Shown here in pieces: positions 1 to 8,959 of a stretch of 64,000 bases of DNA. Below the pieces are notes generated by a model. It had not been told where the DNA came from and did not search any database. It worked only from the letters and a program-made list of their open reading frames with translations. Source of the stretch: Ascidiaceihabitans donghaensis (lineage in GTDB: Bacteria; Pseudomonadota; Alphaproteobacteria; Rhodobacterales; Rhodobacteraceae); the NCBI RefSeq assembly GCF_900302465.1, contig NZ_OMOR01000001.1:62001-126000 (forward strand), given 5' to 3'. Each line of letters starts with the position of its first letter. Positions within the stretch are counted from its first letter, which is position 1. Position numbers and translations under genes: made by a program.

Positions 1-302
1 AGGGCGCATTGATGTGGTTTGACCAAATGGCAATCCCGGCCGATGCACCAAACCCGGATGCAGCCCATAAATTCCTGAACTTTATCATGGATGCGCAAAA
101 TATGGCGGCGGCGTCGAATTACGTTTACTACGCCAACGGCAACAAAGCGTCGCAGGAATTTCTTGTAGAAGATGTGATTGGTGATACAGCGATCTACCCG
201 GATGAAGCCACGCTGGAAAACCTATACACTACAACACCTTATCCGCAGAAAGTGCAGCGCGTCGTGACGCGTTTGTGGACGAAAATCAAATCAGGCACCT
301 AA
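1..302 (+). CDS. Polyamine-type ABC transporter substrate-binding protein (C-terminal part)
   Basis: Only the last 99 or so residues are visible; the start lies before the window. The fragment contains the MWFDQMAIPADAP stretch and the SNYVYYANGNKAS segment typical of the C-terminal lobe of PotD/PotF-family periplasmic binding proteins for putrescine or spermidine. It ends at a TAA and is followed within 60 bases by the ATPase gene of the same transporter, which supports the call. Substrate choice between putrescine, spermidine and another polyamine cannot be settled from this fragment. Confidence 0.85.
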   Translation, partial: GALMWFDQMAIPADAPNPDAAHKFLNFIMDAQNMAAASNYVYYANGNKASQEFLVEDVIGDTAIYPDEATLENLYTTTPYPQKVQRVVTRLWTKIKSGT

Positions 303-316
303 CTTCCTGATCCTAT

Positions 317-338
317 GGGCGCGGCACAGGTCGCGCCC
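317..338 (+). other. Intercistronic stem-loop between binding-protein and ATPase genes
   Basis: A 7-bp perfect GC-rich stem (GGGCGCG at 317-323 pairing with CGCGCCC at 332-338) with an 8-nt loop sits in the 60-base gap. No T run follows, so it is not a standard terminator. Hairpins placed after a binding-protein gene commonly stabilise its mRNA or reduce expression of the downstream genes; that role here is inferred. Confidence 0.5.
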
Positions 339-362
339 TAAACCATGACATAGGGGATACCT

Positions 363-1484
363 TTGGCCGAGACCGTTTTTGCCCCTTGGGATGATCCGAG
401 CGAAAAGCCGTTGATCACCTTCAGCAACGTCACAAAACGCTTTGGCGATTTCACCGCCATCGACGATCTGACGCTAGATATTTTCGAAAAAGAATTCTTT
501 GCACTGCTTGGCCCGTCGGGTTGTGGCAAAACCACAATGATGCGGATGCTGGCCGGGTTCGAGAACCCAACAAGCGGCGTCATAGGGCTTGCCGGCAAGG
601 ACATCGCCGGCGTGCCGCCAAACAAACGCGCCGTGAACATGATGTTTCAAAGCTATGCGTTGTTTCCGCACCTATCGATCTGGGACAATATCGCTTTTGG
701 ATTGAAGCGCGACAATCTGGGCAAAGATGCAATCGCCACCCGTGTGGATGAAATGCTGAAACTGACACGTCTGGAAAAGTTTGCACGGCGCAAACCCCAT
801 CAGATTTCTGGCGGTCAACGTCAACGGGTGGCGCTGGCACGATCTTTGGCAAAAGCCCCAAAGCTGCTGTTGCTGGACGAGCCACTTGGCGCTTTGGACA
901 AAAAACTGCGTCAGGACACGCAGTTTGAATTGATGGACATTCAGGAAAAGACCGGCACGACGTTTGTCATCGTGACCCACGATCAGGAAGAGGCCATGAC
1001 AGTCGCGTCGCGCGTCGCGGTCATGGACGAAGGGCGCATCATTCAAGTGGCCACACCCGAACGCATCTACGAGGGGCCGAATTCTGTCTATGTTGCCGAT
1101 TTCATCGGGGACGTGAACATTCTAAGTGGCACAGCATCTGCCTATGGCCGCGAAATGTACCGCGTTGATTGGGGGGGCAGCACACCCGCAACTGCCACCA
1201 GCGCCATGCCCTTTTCCGATGGCCAAACGTGCCATCTTGCGATCCGCCCGGAAAAGATTTCAATCACTGCAGACAAACCCGAGGCGGACAATGCGGTTCA
1301 AGGCAAAGTGCTGGATATCGCTTATCTCGGGAACCTGTCGACGTATTACGTCGAACTTGCCACCGGCCAAACGATCAAAGCGCAAACTGCAAACACACGA
1401 CGCGTGTCGCGCCGCAGTTTCACATGGGAAGATCCGGTTTGGGTGTCGTGGACAGCAACAGCCGGAGTGCTTTTGGACAAATGA
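363..1484 (+). CDS. ABC transporter ATP-binding protein, polyamine type (PotA/PotG-like)
   Basis: This is the cytoplasmic ATPase that powers the polyamine importer encoded by its neighbours. The 373 residues show Walker A GPSGCGKT (50-57), signature ISGGQRQ (148-154), Walker B LLLLDEP (168-174), the H-loop histidine near 206, and a C-terminal TOBE-like region after about 290, the usual PotA layout and length. The start is TTG, chosen because AGGGGAT lies just upstream and no better in-frame start precedes it. Its stop overlaps the next gene's ATG (ATGA), so translation is probably coupled to the permease. Confidence 0.93.
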   Translation: MAETVFAPWDDPSEKPLITFSNVTKRFGDFTAIDDLTLDIFEKEFFALLGPSGCGKTTMMRMLAGFENPTSGVIGLAGKDIAGVPPNKRAVNMMFQSYALFPHLSIWDNIAFGLKRDNLGKDAIATRVDEMLKLTRLEKFARRKPHQISGGQRQRVALARSLAKAPKLLLLDEPLGALDKKLRQDTQFELMDIQEKTGTTFVIVTHDQEEAMTVASRVAVMDEGRIIQVATPERIYEGPNSVYVADFIGDVNILSGTASAYGREMYRVDWGGSTPATATSAMPFSDGQTCHLAIRPEKISITADKPEADNAVQGKVLDIAYLGNLSTYYVELATGQTIKAQTANTRRVSRRSFTWEDPVWVSWTATAGVLLDK

Positions 1485-2356
1485 GGCGCACGTTTTTAAT
1501 AACAGTGCCTTATGTTTGGCTTTTGGCGTTGTTTTTGGTGCCATTTGTAATGGTGTTCAAAATCTCGCTGTCGGATTCTGTGCTGGCTATTCCACCGTAC
1601 TCCCCCACGATAAAAGACGGTTTATGGGGTTTGCTGTCGCAGCTGGACATCGAAAACTTCACCTTCTTGACCACGGATGATCTGTACTGGAAAGCCTACC
1701 TAAGCTCCGCCCGCATTGCGTTAATCTCTACGTTTCTAACGCTGATCGTGGGTTATCCAATCGCTTACGCCATGGCGCGCGCTCCGCAGGAATGGCGGGC
1801 AACTTTGATGATGTTGGTGATTTTACCCTTCTGGACGAGCTTTTTAATACGGGTCTATGCGTGGATCGGCATTCTAAGCACAGAAGGGTTCCTGAACCAA
1901 TTCTTGATGGGAATTGGCATAATTTCGGAACCCTTGGTGGTCTTGAACACCAACACCGCCGTCTACATCGGCATCGTTTACACCTATGTCCCCTTCATGA
2001 TCCTTCCCATCTACGCGGCTTTGGAACGGCTGGATGGTTCCTTGATTGAAGCGGCCGAAGATTTAGGCTGCTCACGCCTGCAGGCCTTTTGGTTGGTCAC
2101 AATTCCATTGTCGAAAAACGGGATCATCGCAGGGTGTTTTCTGGTCTTTATTCCGGCGTTGGGCGAATTTGTTATTCCATCGTTGCTGGGCGGTTCAGGT
2201 ACTTTGATGATCGGGAAGGTGCTGTTTGAAGAGTTCTTCTCGAACCGCGATTGGCCTGTCGCATCAGCTGTAGCCGTAATCTTGTTGCTGATTTTGATCA
2301 TTCCCATCGTGCTTTTTCAACGCAATGAGCAACGCCAAGCGGAGGCGGATCAATGA
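1481..2356 (+). CDS. ABC transporter permease, polyamine type (PotB/PotH-like)
   Basis: Integral inner-membrane subunit of the polyamine importer, 291 residues. The start ATG at 1481 overlaps the ATPase stop; the frame is open further upstream, but that part lies inside the ATPase gene. About six hydrophobic segments are visible, and the cytoplasmic EAA loop that docks on the ATPase is at residues about 190-212 (IEAAEDLGC). It pairs with the next gene to form the translocation channel and overlaps it in ATGA. Confidence 0.92.
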   Translation: MRRTFLITVPYVWLLALFLVPFVMVFKISLSDSVLAIPPYSPTIKDGLWGLLSQLDIENFTFLTTDDLYWKAYLSSARIALISTFLTLIVGYPIAYAMARAPQEWRATLMMLVILPFWTSFLIRVYAWIGILSTEGFLNQFLMGIGIISEPLVVLNTNTAVYIGIVYTYVPFMILPIYAALERLDGSLIEAAEDLGCSRLQAFWLVTIPLSKNGIIAGCFLVFIPALGEFVIPSLLGGSGTLMIGKVLFEEFFSNRDWPVASAVAVILLLILIIPIVLFQRNEQRQAEADQ

Positions 2357-3171
2357 ACCGTCTGAGCCCATTCAATGTCGTTTCCCTCACCCTGGGTTTT
2401 GCGTTTTTATACCTGCCGATGCTGATCCTTGTGATCTACAGCTTCAACAAGTCAAAGCTTGTGACGGTTTGGGCCGGGTTTTCCACAAAATGGTACGGCG
2501 AACTGTTTCAAAACGAGGCCTTTCTGGACGCAGCTTGGGTCACCTTGAAGGTGGCCGTCGTGTCGTCGACTTGCGCCACAATCCTTGGCACAATGGCCGC
2601 CTACACCTTAGTGCGCGGCGGTCGGTTTTTCGGGCGAACACTGTTTTCCGGCATGATCTATGCGCCCTTGGTCATGCCCGAGGTGATCACAGGTTTGTCG
2701 CTGCTTTTGTTGTTTATCAGCATCGGTCTGGATCGCGGCACGATGACAATCGTTTTGGCGCATACCACATTTTCGATGTGTTTTGTGTCAGTTGTTGTCT
2801 CATCACGCCTGATGTCATTTGACCGTTCTTTGGAAGAAGCCGCCCTAGATCTTGGAGCCACACCCTTCGCTGCGTTTCGGCTGGTAACTTTGCCCATCAT
2901 TGCGCCCGCAGTGGTCGCAGGTTGGTTGTTGGCCTTTACCTTATCGCTGGACGATTTGGTTATTGCGCAATTCGTTTCAGGCCCATCTGCGACCACATTG
3001 CCCATGAAAATTTGGTCATCTGTTAGATTGGGCGTCAGTCCGGAAATCAATGCGCTTAGTTCAATCCTGATTGCGTTGGTATCGGTCGGAGTGATCACCG
3101 CATCGCTGGCATCAAAGCGCCAAACCATTCGCATGCAGCAAGAAGAACAGTCCGCAGCCCGCATCACATGA
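2353..3171 (+). CDS. ABC transporter permease, polyamine type (PotC/PotI-like)
   Basis: Second channel subunit of the polyamine importer, 272 residues, with about six hydrophobic segments and an EAA loop (EEAALDLGATPFAAF) near residues 160-175. Together with the upstream permease it would form the usual heterodimeric pore. Its stop overlaps the start of the FAD oxidase gene by four bases, so uptake and oxidation appear to be encoded in one transcript. Confidence 0.92.
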   Translation: MNRLSPFNVVSLTLGFAFLYLPMLILVIYSFNKSKLVTVWAGFSTKWYGELFQNEAFLDAAWVTLKVAVVSSTCATILGTMAAYTLVRGGRFFGRTLFSGMIYAPLVMPEVITGLSLLLLFISIGLDRGTMTIVLAHTTFSMCFVSVVVSSRLMSFDRSLEEAALDLGATPFAAFRLVTLPIIAPAVVAGWLLAFTLSLDDLVIAQFVSGPSATTLPMKIWSSVRLGVSPEINALSSILIALVSVGVITASLASKRQTIRMQQEEQSAARIT

Positions 3172-4493
3172 GGCACATTTTTCCAAGCTACGCATACGGC
3201 CCTGAACCCAAGGCACACTGCTGGTGGGATGAAACCTGCCTCATACCGCAATTTTCATCGTTGGCTGCAGATGATACCGCGAGTATCGCAATCATCGGCG
3301 GTGGATTTACCGGATTGAACGCAGCCTACCATCTGGCAAAAGCGGGCAAGGACGTTGTTGTGCTGGATGCGAACGAAATCGGTTGGGGCGCATCGGGGCG
3401 CAATGGCGGTTTCTGCTGCTTGGGCGGTGGAACCGCAAGCGATGCGCTCTTGGATTTACGGTTCGGCAAGCAAGATCGCCTGCATTATCGGGCAACCGAA
3501 AAACGGGCCGTATCATATGTCGATGATTTGATCCAAACTTTGGGTTTGGATGTTGATCGCCATTCAAACGGGGAAACAGCGCTCGCACACCGCGCAAAAG
3601 ACATGAACCACCTGCTGGCATCTGCAGAGCAGATCGAAGAAAACTATGGCGTTGTACCGCAGTATACTTCGCAAGATGACATGGCTGCCCAAGGCCTATC
3701 CGGTCCATTCTTCGGCGCAATGACAACGCCAATCGGCTTTGCTTTGAACCCTCGGAAATATCTTTTGGGGCTCGCTACAGTTGCGCGTGACGCAGGCGCC
3801 CGCATTTTTGAAAATGCTGATGTCGTCAAAGTAGAACGCACAGCCAATATGTGGGTATTGGATGTTGGGAATTTCCAACTGAAAGCCGATAAAGTCATTG
3901 TCGCGACCAACGGATATTCAAGCGAAACAGTGCCGGACTGGCTTGCGGGAAGATACATGCCCACGCAGTCAAACGTGATCGTCACGCGCCCAATTTCCGA
4001 CCAGGAACAAGCCGAACAGGGCTGGACAAGCGCTCAGATGGCCTTCGATACGCGCAATTTACTGCATTATTTCAGGCTATTGCCGGATGGACGGTTTTTG
4101 TTTGGAATGCGCGGCGGATTAACAGCTTCTGCGCGATCCGACTTGCGTTCAATGCAAGCCGCACTTCGAGATTTTCGGAAAATGTTCCCAGCTTGGTCGC
4201 AGGTCGACATAACCCACAATTGGTCAGGCATGGTCTCGGTTGCCCGCAGTCAGTTGCCGTTTGTTGGACAAGTTCCAGATGCGGAGAACATGTTCGCAGG
4301 CCTTAGTTTTCACGGGAACGGCGTGGCCATGGGCAGCTATGTGGGCAAACTACTAAGTCAATTGGTCATGAACGATGACGCAGTATCACGTCCTTTGGCA
4401 ATGTCAGATCCCCCCGCACAGTTCCCGTTTGGCGCAGCAAGGCGCGTGATAATGCCCGCTGTTTATGCCGGGTTGGCCATACTCGATTTTTGA
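3168..4493 (+). CDS. FAD-dependent amine oxidoreductase (DAO family, PuuB-like)
   Basis: Predicted flavoprotein of 441 residues in the D-amino-acid oxidase superfamily. The dinucleotide-binding motif GGGFTG is at 44-49, followed by the acidic strand end VVVLDANE (64-70) and GWGASGRNGG, a signature seen in gamma-glutamylputrescine oxidases and related amine oxidases. Its place as the last gene of a polyamine uptake operon supports oxidation of a polyamine or its glutamyl derivative, but no glutamylputrescine synthetase gene is visible here, so the exact substrate is inferred. The ATG overlaps the preceding permease stop. Confidence 0.85.
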   Translation: MRHIFPSYAYGPEPKAHCWWDETCLIPQFSSLAADDTASIAIIGGGFTGLNAAYHLAKAGKDVVVLDANEIGWGASGRNGGFCCLGGGTASDALLDLRFGKQDRLHYRATEKRAVSYVDDLIQTLGLDVDRHSNGETALAHRAKDMNHLLASAEQIEENYGVVPQYTSQDDMAAQGLSGPFFGAMTTPIGFALNPRKYLLGLATVARDAGARIFENADVVKVERTANMWVLDVGNFQLKADKVIVATNGYSSETVPDWLAGRYMPTQSNVIVTRPISDQEQAEQGWTSAQMAFDTRNLLHYFRLLPDGRFLFGMRGGLTASARSDLRSMQAALRDFRKMFPAWSQVDITHNWSGMVSVARSQLPFVGQVPDAENMFAGLSFHGNGVAMGSYVGKLLSQLVMNDDAVSRPLAMSDPPAQFPFGAARRVIMPAVYAGLAILDF

Positions 4494-4609
4494 GGCTGTG
4501 CCTGAATGGACCCTTCGCACGTTCAAAACTGACGAACGGGCCCTCCAATATTGACACATGCGGTGCCGTGGCCCATTCCAGCACCCAAACCGCGTAAAGA
4601 GGTGAGCAG

Positions 4610-5935
4610 ATGAAGATCGCAATGATTGGCACCGGGTATGTCGGATTGGTATCCGGTGTATGTTTTTCAGACTTTGGGCATGATGTCGTATGTGTCGACA
4701 AGGATCCCGCAAAGATCGAGATGCTAGAAGCTGGCAAAGTTCCAATTTATGAACCCGGTCTCGATGCATTGATGGCAAAAAATGTTGCGGCGGGACGGCT
4801 GTCGTTTTCGGGGGACCTGGCAAAGGCCGTTGACGGGGCCGAGGCAATTTTTATCGCTGTTGGCACGCCAACCCGACGCGGCGACGGGCACGCGGACTTA
4901 ACGTATGTCATGGCTGCTGCCGAAGAAATTGCCACGGCGTTGACAGGATACGCCGTCATCGTAACCAAATCGACTGTTCCGGTTGGAACAAACCGGCAAG
5001 TAAAACATGTCGTCAGCAAAGCCAATCCAGATGCCGAATATGACGTCGCATCAAACCCTGAGTTCTTACGCGAAGGTGCTGCCATCGATGATTTCATGCG
5101 CCCAGACAGGGTTGTCGTTGGGGTTCAAAACGACCGCGCGGCTGACGTCATGGCGGAAGTCTACAGACCGCTCTACCTGCGAGATTTTCCAATCATGACC
5201 ACCGATCTGGAAAGCGCAGAGATGATAAAATACGCCGCCAACGCATTTTTGGCTACCAAAATCACCTTTATCAACGAAATTGCCGCCCTGTGTGAACGCA
5301 CAGGGGCAGACGTGAAAATGGTGTCTAAAGGCATGGGGCTAGACGGGCGTATCGGGAATAAATTTTTGCACGCAGGTCCCGGCTATGGCGGCAGTTGCTT
5401 TCCAAAAGATACTCAGGCTTTGGCACGCATGGGGCAGGACCATTCCATGCCTATGCAAATTACCGAAGCCGTCATTAAGGTAAACGATGAGGTCAAACGG
5501 CGTATGATCGACAAGATCGTCGATATTTGCGAAGGTTCTGTTAATGGAAAAACGATCGCGATCCTTGGCGTGACGTTTAAACCCAACACTGATGACATGC
5601 GGGATGCTCCGGCCTTAACAATTGTTCCAGCCCTTGTAGGTGCCGGTGCCAAAGTTAGGGTTGTGGACCCACAGGGACAACGGGAAGGCGAAGACCTACT
5701 GCCTGGTGTCAACTGGCTGGACGATGCGTACAAAGCCGTACAAAACGCCGACGCGACAGTCATTATGACCGAATGGAATGAATTTCGCGCCCTAAACTTG
5801 AAACGCGTCGCAAACCGTATGGCGCGACCAGCTTTAGCCGATTTGCGAAACATCTATTCGGAAAAGGACGCCAAGCGCGCCGGCTTCGTTGCATACACGT
5901 CTATCGGGCGGGCAGACTACGGCATCTCAAGTTAA
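4610..5935 (+). CDS. ugd: UDP-glucose 6-dehydrogenase
   Basis: Oxidises UDP-glucose to UDP-glucuronate with NAD, supplying precursor for exopolysaccharide and surface glycans. At 441 residues it has the family's length. The N-terminal NAD motif GTGYVG (7-12), the central NEIAALCERTGADV helix, and the catalytic GPGYGGSCFPKDT with Cys263 are all present. GDP-mannose dehydrogenases share this fold, but the overall sequence fits UDP-glucose dehydrogenase better. A GAGGTGA ribosome site precedes the ATG. The stop codon shares four bases with the convergent flgD stop. Confidence 0.9.
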   Translation: MKIAMIGTGYVGLVSGVCFSDFGHDVVCVDKDPAKIEMLEAGKVPIYEPGLDALMAKNVAAGRLSFSGDLAKAVDGAEAIFIAVGTPTRRGDGHADLTYVMAAAEEIATALTGYAVIVTKSTVPVGTNRQVKHVVSKANPDAEYDVASNPEFLREGAAIDDFMRPDRVVVGVQNDRAADVMAEVYRPLYLRDFPIMTTDLESAEMIKYAANAFLATKITFINEIAALCERTGADVKMVSKGMGLDGRIGNKFLHAGPGYGGSCFPKDTQALARMGQDHSMPMQITEAVIKVNDEVKRRMIDKIVDICEGSVNGKTIAILGVTFKPNTDDMRDAPALTIVPALVGAGAKVRVVDPQGQREGEDLLPGVNWLDDAYKAVQNADATVIMTEWNEFRALNLKRVANRMARPALADLRNIYSEKDAKRAGFVAYTSIGRADYGISS

Positions 5936-6612
5936 GCATCTTCCCGAATTGCGGTTACTTCGCCAGGGAACACCAAAACACCCCCCTGCAGTACAAGCAT
6001 AGTCGCGCCGCCTTCGCTGCGCACTTCAGTGATTCTTGCATAGCTTTCAACGGCAGTGGAACCGATCAGTGAATCATTCGCATATGCTTCAAGCTCGAAG
6101 CTGTAAACGCCGTCATCAAACGGTGTTTGATTATCGCCCACGCCAGCCCATTCAATCGGATCTGCGCTATTTGGTACAGTCATTCGCTGCACTTCAGCGC
6201 CGTTTGAATCCTTCACAACAAGAAAAACCTCATCAGCTGCCGCAGGTGGATTTGGCGCCAATGTAATCGGAGACCCGCTGAATTGAGCAGGCGCCGCGCT
6301 ACGGACTTCCATACCGATCCAGCCTCCCATCTCGGCCATATTCCCCGCCCCAATTTGGGTTCCCAGCGCAGACAACAGTTCATTTGCCTTCACTTGCTGT
6401 TCAACCATCGAAAATTGAGCCAATTGAGCCGCGTATTCAGATGAATCAATTGGCTCCAAAGGGTCCTGATACTTTGCCTGCGCCGTTAACATCTGTAAAA
6501 ATGTTTCGAAATCAGAGGACAGAACAGACCCTGCCTCTGCGGGTGCTTGCTGCTGTCCTGTTTGCATTGCAATACTATTTGCAAACGTACTGGTCTGGGA
6601 AATCGGGGTCAT
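5932..6612 (-). CDS. flgD: Flagellar hook assembly scaffold FlgD
   Basis: FlgD caps the growing hook and is exported through the flagellar secretion system. The 226-residue product has the conserved N-terminal block FLQMLTAQAKYQDPLEP (38-54) followed by AAQLAQFSMVEQ, the hallmark of the family, then a beta-rich C-terminal half. It is the second gene of a two-gene operon, 9 bases behind fliK, a pairing in which hook-length control and hook capping are co-expressed. The hook protein gene flgE is not in the window. Confidence 0.93.
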   Translation of the reverse strand: MTPISQTSTFANSIAMQTGQQQAPAEAGSVLSSDFETFLQMLTAQAKYQDPLEPIDSSEYAAQLAQFSMVEQQVKANELLSALGTQIGAGNMAEMGGWIGMEVRSAAPAQFSGSPITLAPNPPAAADEVFLVVKDSNGAEVQRMTVPNSADPIEWAGVGDNQTPFDDGVYSFELEAYANDSLIGSTAVESYARITEVRSEGGATMLVLQGGVLVFPGEVTAIREDA

Positions 6613-6621
6613 TTTTTGTCC

Positions 6622-8010
6622 TTACACACGAATATCAATACCGTTGGACGCATAGGCCAACGTGTTTTCAGAAGCACTATTTACAATAGTTGACTGGGCT
6701 ACCTGGGCGGTCACGCTTTCTGGGTCACCATCAAAAATTGAGCCAGAATGTGATTGTTCTGATGATTTTTGCCCAAATGAGAAGTTGATGTCGTCATACC
6801 CCATGTCCATGAAAGACTGTTCCAGATCACTGATGTGCTTGCGCAGCAAATCAAGAGTTTCAGAACGATCAGCTAAGATATTTACCGAAATTCCGGCTTC
6901 AGCGGGGGTTAACATCATACGAACTTTACCCAATTCCGCAGGGTTCAAAGCAACTTCTATAACTTTGTCCGCAGCTTGTGCGCTTTTTACCGCTTCAATC
7001 AATTGCTTTGCTACAGCAACCTGATGATCCAGTCGCGGCGCAGCTGGCAAAATTGGTGCTGGTGTTGATTTGGTTTCCGCGGAGGCGTCAATTGACGCTA
7101 AACCCACCTCCAGAACGTCAGCAATTTGTGCTGTTGCGGAGTTCGCGTTTCGCAAGTTTTCCGGCATTTGAGCGTGCAATATGGACTGAACTGGATGGGA
7201 CAAGACCTTTGGTGTCATGGTCTCAGGTTGATTTTGTTTGGTGATCCGAACGTCAAAATCAGTGGCGTCATGTTGGTTTTCTTCAGTTGCAATATCACTC
7301 TTGGTCACCACCAGCGTCGCGGATCCACGCCCACTTTTCAACAGATCATGCTCAAGTCTTTGAGCGTTTGCCGTATCAAACAAAGATCCTTTAACCCCAA
7401 TCTCCGCTTCACCTTTTTTAATAATTTCGGTGGCTGTATCCGTCACAGACTCTGCGGCCATATCCGACGGTTGCCTTACAGGAGGCAACACCATCATTTG
7501 CTCCAGAGGCGTCCGGACAGAGGAGCTGACTATTCTTTTCTCAAACCCCAAAGAGGCAGAATCAGCATCAGTGAGTTCAACTACGGTATGTTCTTCAGGT
7601 ACGCTTTGTTGAATCGAATTTTTCAAGTTCTTTGGGCTAAAAGGGATGACTTGCTCTTCAGGTTTCTCTGAACCCCGAACAGTCACAACCACTTTTGGCA
7701 CATCTTTTGTGGTGTCTTCCAGAAGCACCGTTTTGCCTTGAACCTCACCTGAGCCCTGAAGGGTATTTTCGGTCGCAGTCGAAGGTTTTTCCAGTTTGGT
7801 ATCAGCGTCCCGCGCAATATCTGTAGCATGCACTGACACCTCGTCAGGGTCTTCGTCCATTCTATCAGATACATCAGCTTCCGGCTCACGTTCCGCGGCT
7901 AGCAGCACATCTTCAAACCTATTTTCACCTTCAGTCTCGATACTGTTTTCAGTTGTAGATTTTACACCAGCGGTGACAGTATTTAAAATTGTAGATTGTA
8001 ATGGGTGCAC
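6622..8010 (-). CDS. fliK: Flagellar hook-length control protein FliK
   Basis: FliK measures hook length and switches export to filament substrates. The long N-terminal part is low in hydrophobic residues and rich in E, T and S, as expected of a secreted ruler. The last 110 or so residues match the Flg_hook domain, with ALNPAELGKVRMML and the LRKHISDLEQSF helix. I favour the GTG at 8010 (462 residues) because GGAG lies 7 bases before it; an in-frame ATG at 8055 gives 477 residues but has no good ribosome site and nearly touches a promoter-like element. Confidence 0.85.
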   Translation of the reverse strand: MHPLQSTILNTVTAGVKSTTENSIETEGENRFEDVLLAAEREPEADVSDRMDEDPDEVSVHATDIARDADTKLEKPSTATENTLQGSGEVQGKTVLLEDTTKDVPKVVVTVRGSEKPEEQVIPFSPKNLKNSIQQSVPEEHTVVELTDADSASLGFEKRIVSSSVRTPLEQMMVLPPVRQPSDMAAESVTDTATEIIKKGEAEIGVKGSLFDTANAQRLEHDLLKSGRGSATLVVTKSDIATEENQHDATDFDVRITKQNQPETMTPKVLSHPVQSILHAQMPENLRNANSATAQIADVLEVGLASIDASAETKSTPAPILPAAPRLDHQVAVAKQLIEAVKSAQAADKVIEVALNPAELGKVRMMLTPAEAGISVNILADRSETLDLLRKHISDLEQSFMDMGYDDINFSFGQKSSEQSHSGSIFDGDPESVTAQVAQSTIVNSASENTLAYASNGIDIRV

Positions 8011-8061
8011 CCGAACGCTCCAAGAATTCTTCTTCGATACGCTTACTATGTACATGTATAG

Positions 8062-8076
8062 TTACTAGTTCTTTAC
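8062..8076 (+). promoter_or_regulatory. CtrA-like spaced half-sites between fliK and the rod-binding gene
   Basis: TTAC, seven bases, TTAC in the gap between divergent flagellar genes. The CtrA consensus is TTAA-N7-TTAA, so each half-site has one mismatch. The position suits control of both directions. It is weaker than the box at 44599-44613. Confidence 0.3.
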
Positions 8077-8126
8077 TGGTTTGCCTGCATTGTCTGAAAA
8101 GTATTTTCAATTGAAGAGACATGCAC

Positions 8127-8411
8127 ATGATAGAAATCACACAGAGTGCCCAAGCAACGAAAGCTCTAACGCCAAAGGATGACAAAGCGTTACGTCAAGC
8201 GGCGGAGAATTTAGAAGCAACTTTTTTAGGCGAGATGTTAAAGGCAGCCGGTCTTGGCGAATCACGAGAAAGCTTCGGTGGCGGTGCTGGCGAAGATCAG
8301 TTTTCTTCTTTTCTAGTCCAACAACATGCCAAAGCAATGGTTAGTTCTGGTGGGATTGGCTTGGCTGAATCAATTTACAACTCATTAAAGGAGCGCCACG
8401 CGAATGGATGA
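8127..8411 (+). CDS. Rod-binding protein (FlgJ N-terminal-like)
   Basis: Small protein of 94 residues matching the N-terminal rod-binding domain of FlgJ, with AAENLEATFLGEMLKAAGLGE and a C-terminal SGGIGLAESIYNSL typical of rod-binding proteins. It lacks the muramidase domain of enterobacterial FlgJ, as usual in alphaproteobacteria, so the peptidoglycan opening must be made by another enzyme. I prefer the ATG at 8127 over 8121, because the AAGAGA sequence is 8 bases upstream of the former and only about 2 from the latter. It overlaps flgN by eight bases. Confidence 0.82.
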   Translation: MIEITQSAQATKALTPKDDKALRQAAENLEATFLGEMLKAAGLGESRESFGGGAGEDQFSSFLVQQHAKAMVSSGGIGLAESIYNSLKERHANG

Positions 8412-8760
8412 TCTTTTACAAAACACAATTAGCGCACTGGATAGTATTCTGGACGACGAGCGTAGAGCGTTATTGGATGGAGACCTTGAATTAATATCTT
8501 CTCTACTGAAAGAGAAAGAAGTTTTAATTGAAACACTTAATGCACAAGAGGAAATTGATCGCGCCGAACTGGAAAAGTTGAATGATAAGGTCAAGCGTAA
8601 CCAAGACTTGTTAAATTCGGCACTTGAAGGAATTCGAACAGTTGCGCGCCGTTTGGCAACGATGCGACGCATACGCGGATCGCTGGACACCTACGATGCG
8701 CAGGGCAGAAAAAATACAATTGATTTGCAAACAAGCAGATCTGTCGAAAAACGAGCCTGA
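8404..8760 (+). CDS. FlgN-like flagellar export chaperone
   Basis: A 118-residue, almost entirely helical and highly charged protein with heptad-like leucines (LLQNTISALDSILDDERRALLDGDLE), matching the FlgN family of chaperones for hook-filament junction proteins FlgK and FlgL. It overlaps the rod-binding gene by eight bases and lies just before the flagellin gene. Its expected clients FlgK and FlgL are not encoded in the window. FlgN sequences are weakly conserved, so the assignment leans on length, coiled-coil character and context. Confidence 0.7.
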   Translation: MDDLLQNTISALDSILDDERRALLDGDLELISSLLKEKEVLIETLNAQEEIDRAELEKLNDKVKRNQDLLNSALEGIRTVARRLATMRRIRGSLDTYDAQGRKNTIDLQTSRSVEKRA

Positions 8761-8799
8761 AGCGATTGAATAAAATGTGATGAATTGGAGCCGGAGAAC

Positions 8800-8814
8800 T
8801 TAGCAAACCGTTAG
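8800..8814 (+). promoter_or_regulatory. CtrA-like spaced half-sites upstream of flagellin
   Basis: TTAG, seven bases (CAAACCG), TTAG, an exact repeat with 11-base period about 145 bases before the flagellin start. One mismatch per half-site to TTAA-N7-TTAA. This gap between flgN and fliC is the only non-coding space where a flagellin promoter could lie. Confidence 0.3.
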
Positions 8815-8896
8815 CACTTTTTGGCGCATGTTTGGATTGCACTCATGACGAGTGGCGCATTTCCAAAAATGGATAATGCAGCTGTCAGAATGACAT

Positions 8897-8920
8897 CCTG
8901 TCCGAACCATACAGGTCGGA
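8897..8920 (+). other. Alternative hairpins in the flagellin mRNA leader
   Basis: Two mutually exclusive stems can form: CCTGT (8897-8901) with ACAGG (8911-8915), or TCCGA plus CC (8901-8908) with GGTCGGA (8914-8920) around loop ATACA. They lie about 40 bases before the flagellin ATG. In Caulobacter, FlbT acts on the flagellin mRNA leader, and flbT lies just downstream here; a regulatory role is inferred. Confidence 0.3.
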
Positions 8921-8959
8921 ATCAAACAGACGTAAAGCGTCACAAGAAGGAAAGTGCAA

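Noticed and set aside
2658-3251. 197-codon minus-strand frame opposite the second permease
   Set aside because: Composition follows the permease's codon pattern in reverse, and it has no recognisable domain.
8011-8055. Upstream ATG start for fliK at 8055
   Set aside because: No ribosome site, and it would leave only six bases to the promoter-like element at 8062-8076; the GTG at 8010 with GGAG upstream fits better.
8821-8840. Sigma-54-like TGGCGC...TTGC upstream of flagellin
   Set aside because: The GG and GC elements are 14 bases apart, not the required 10.
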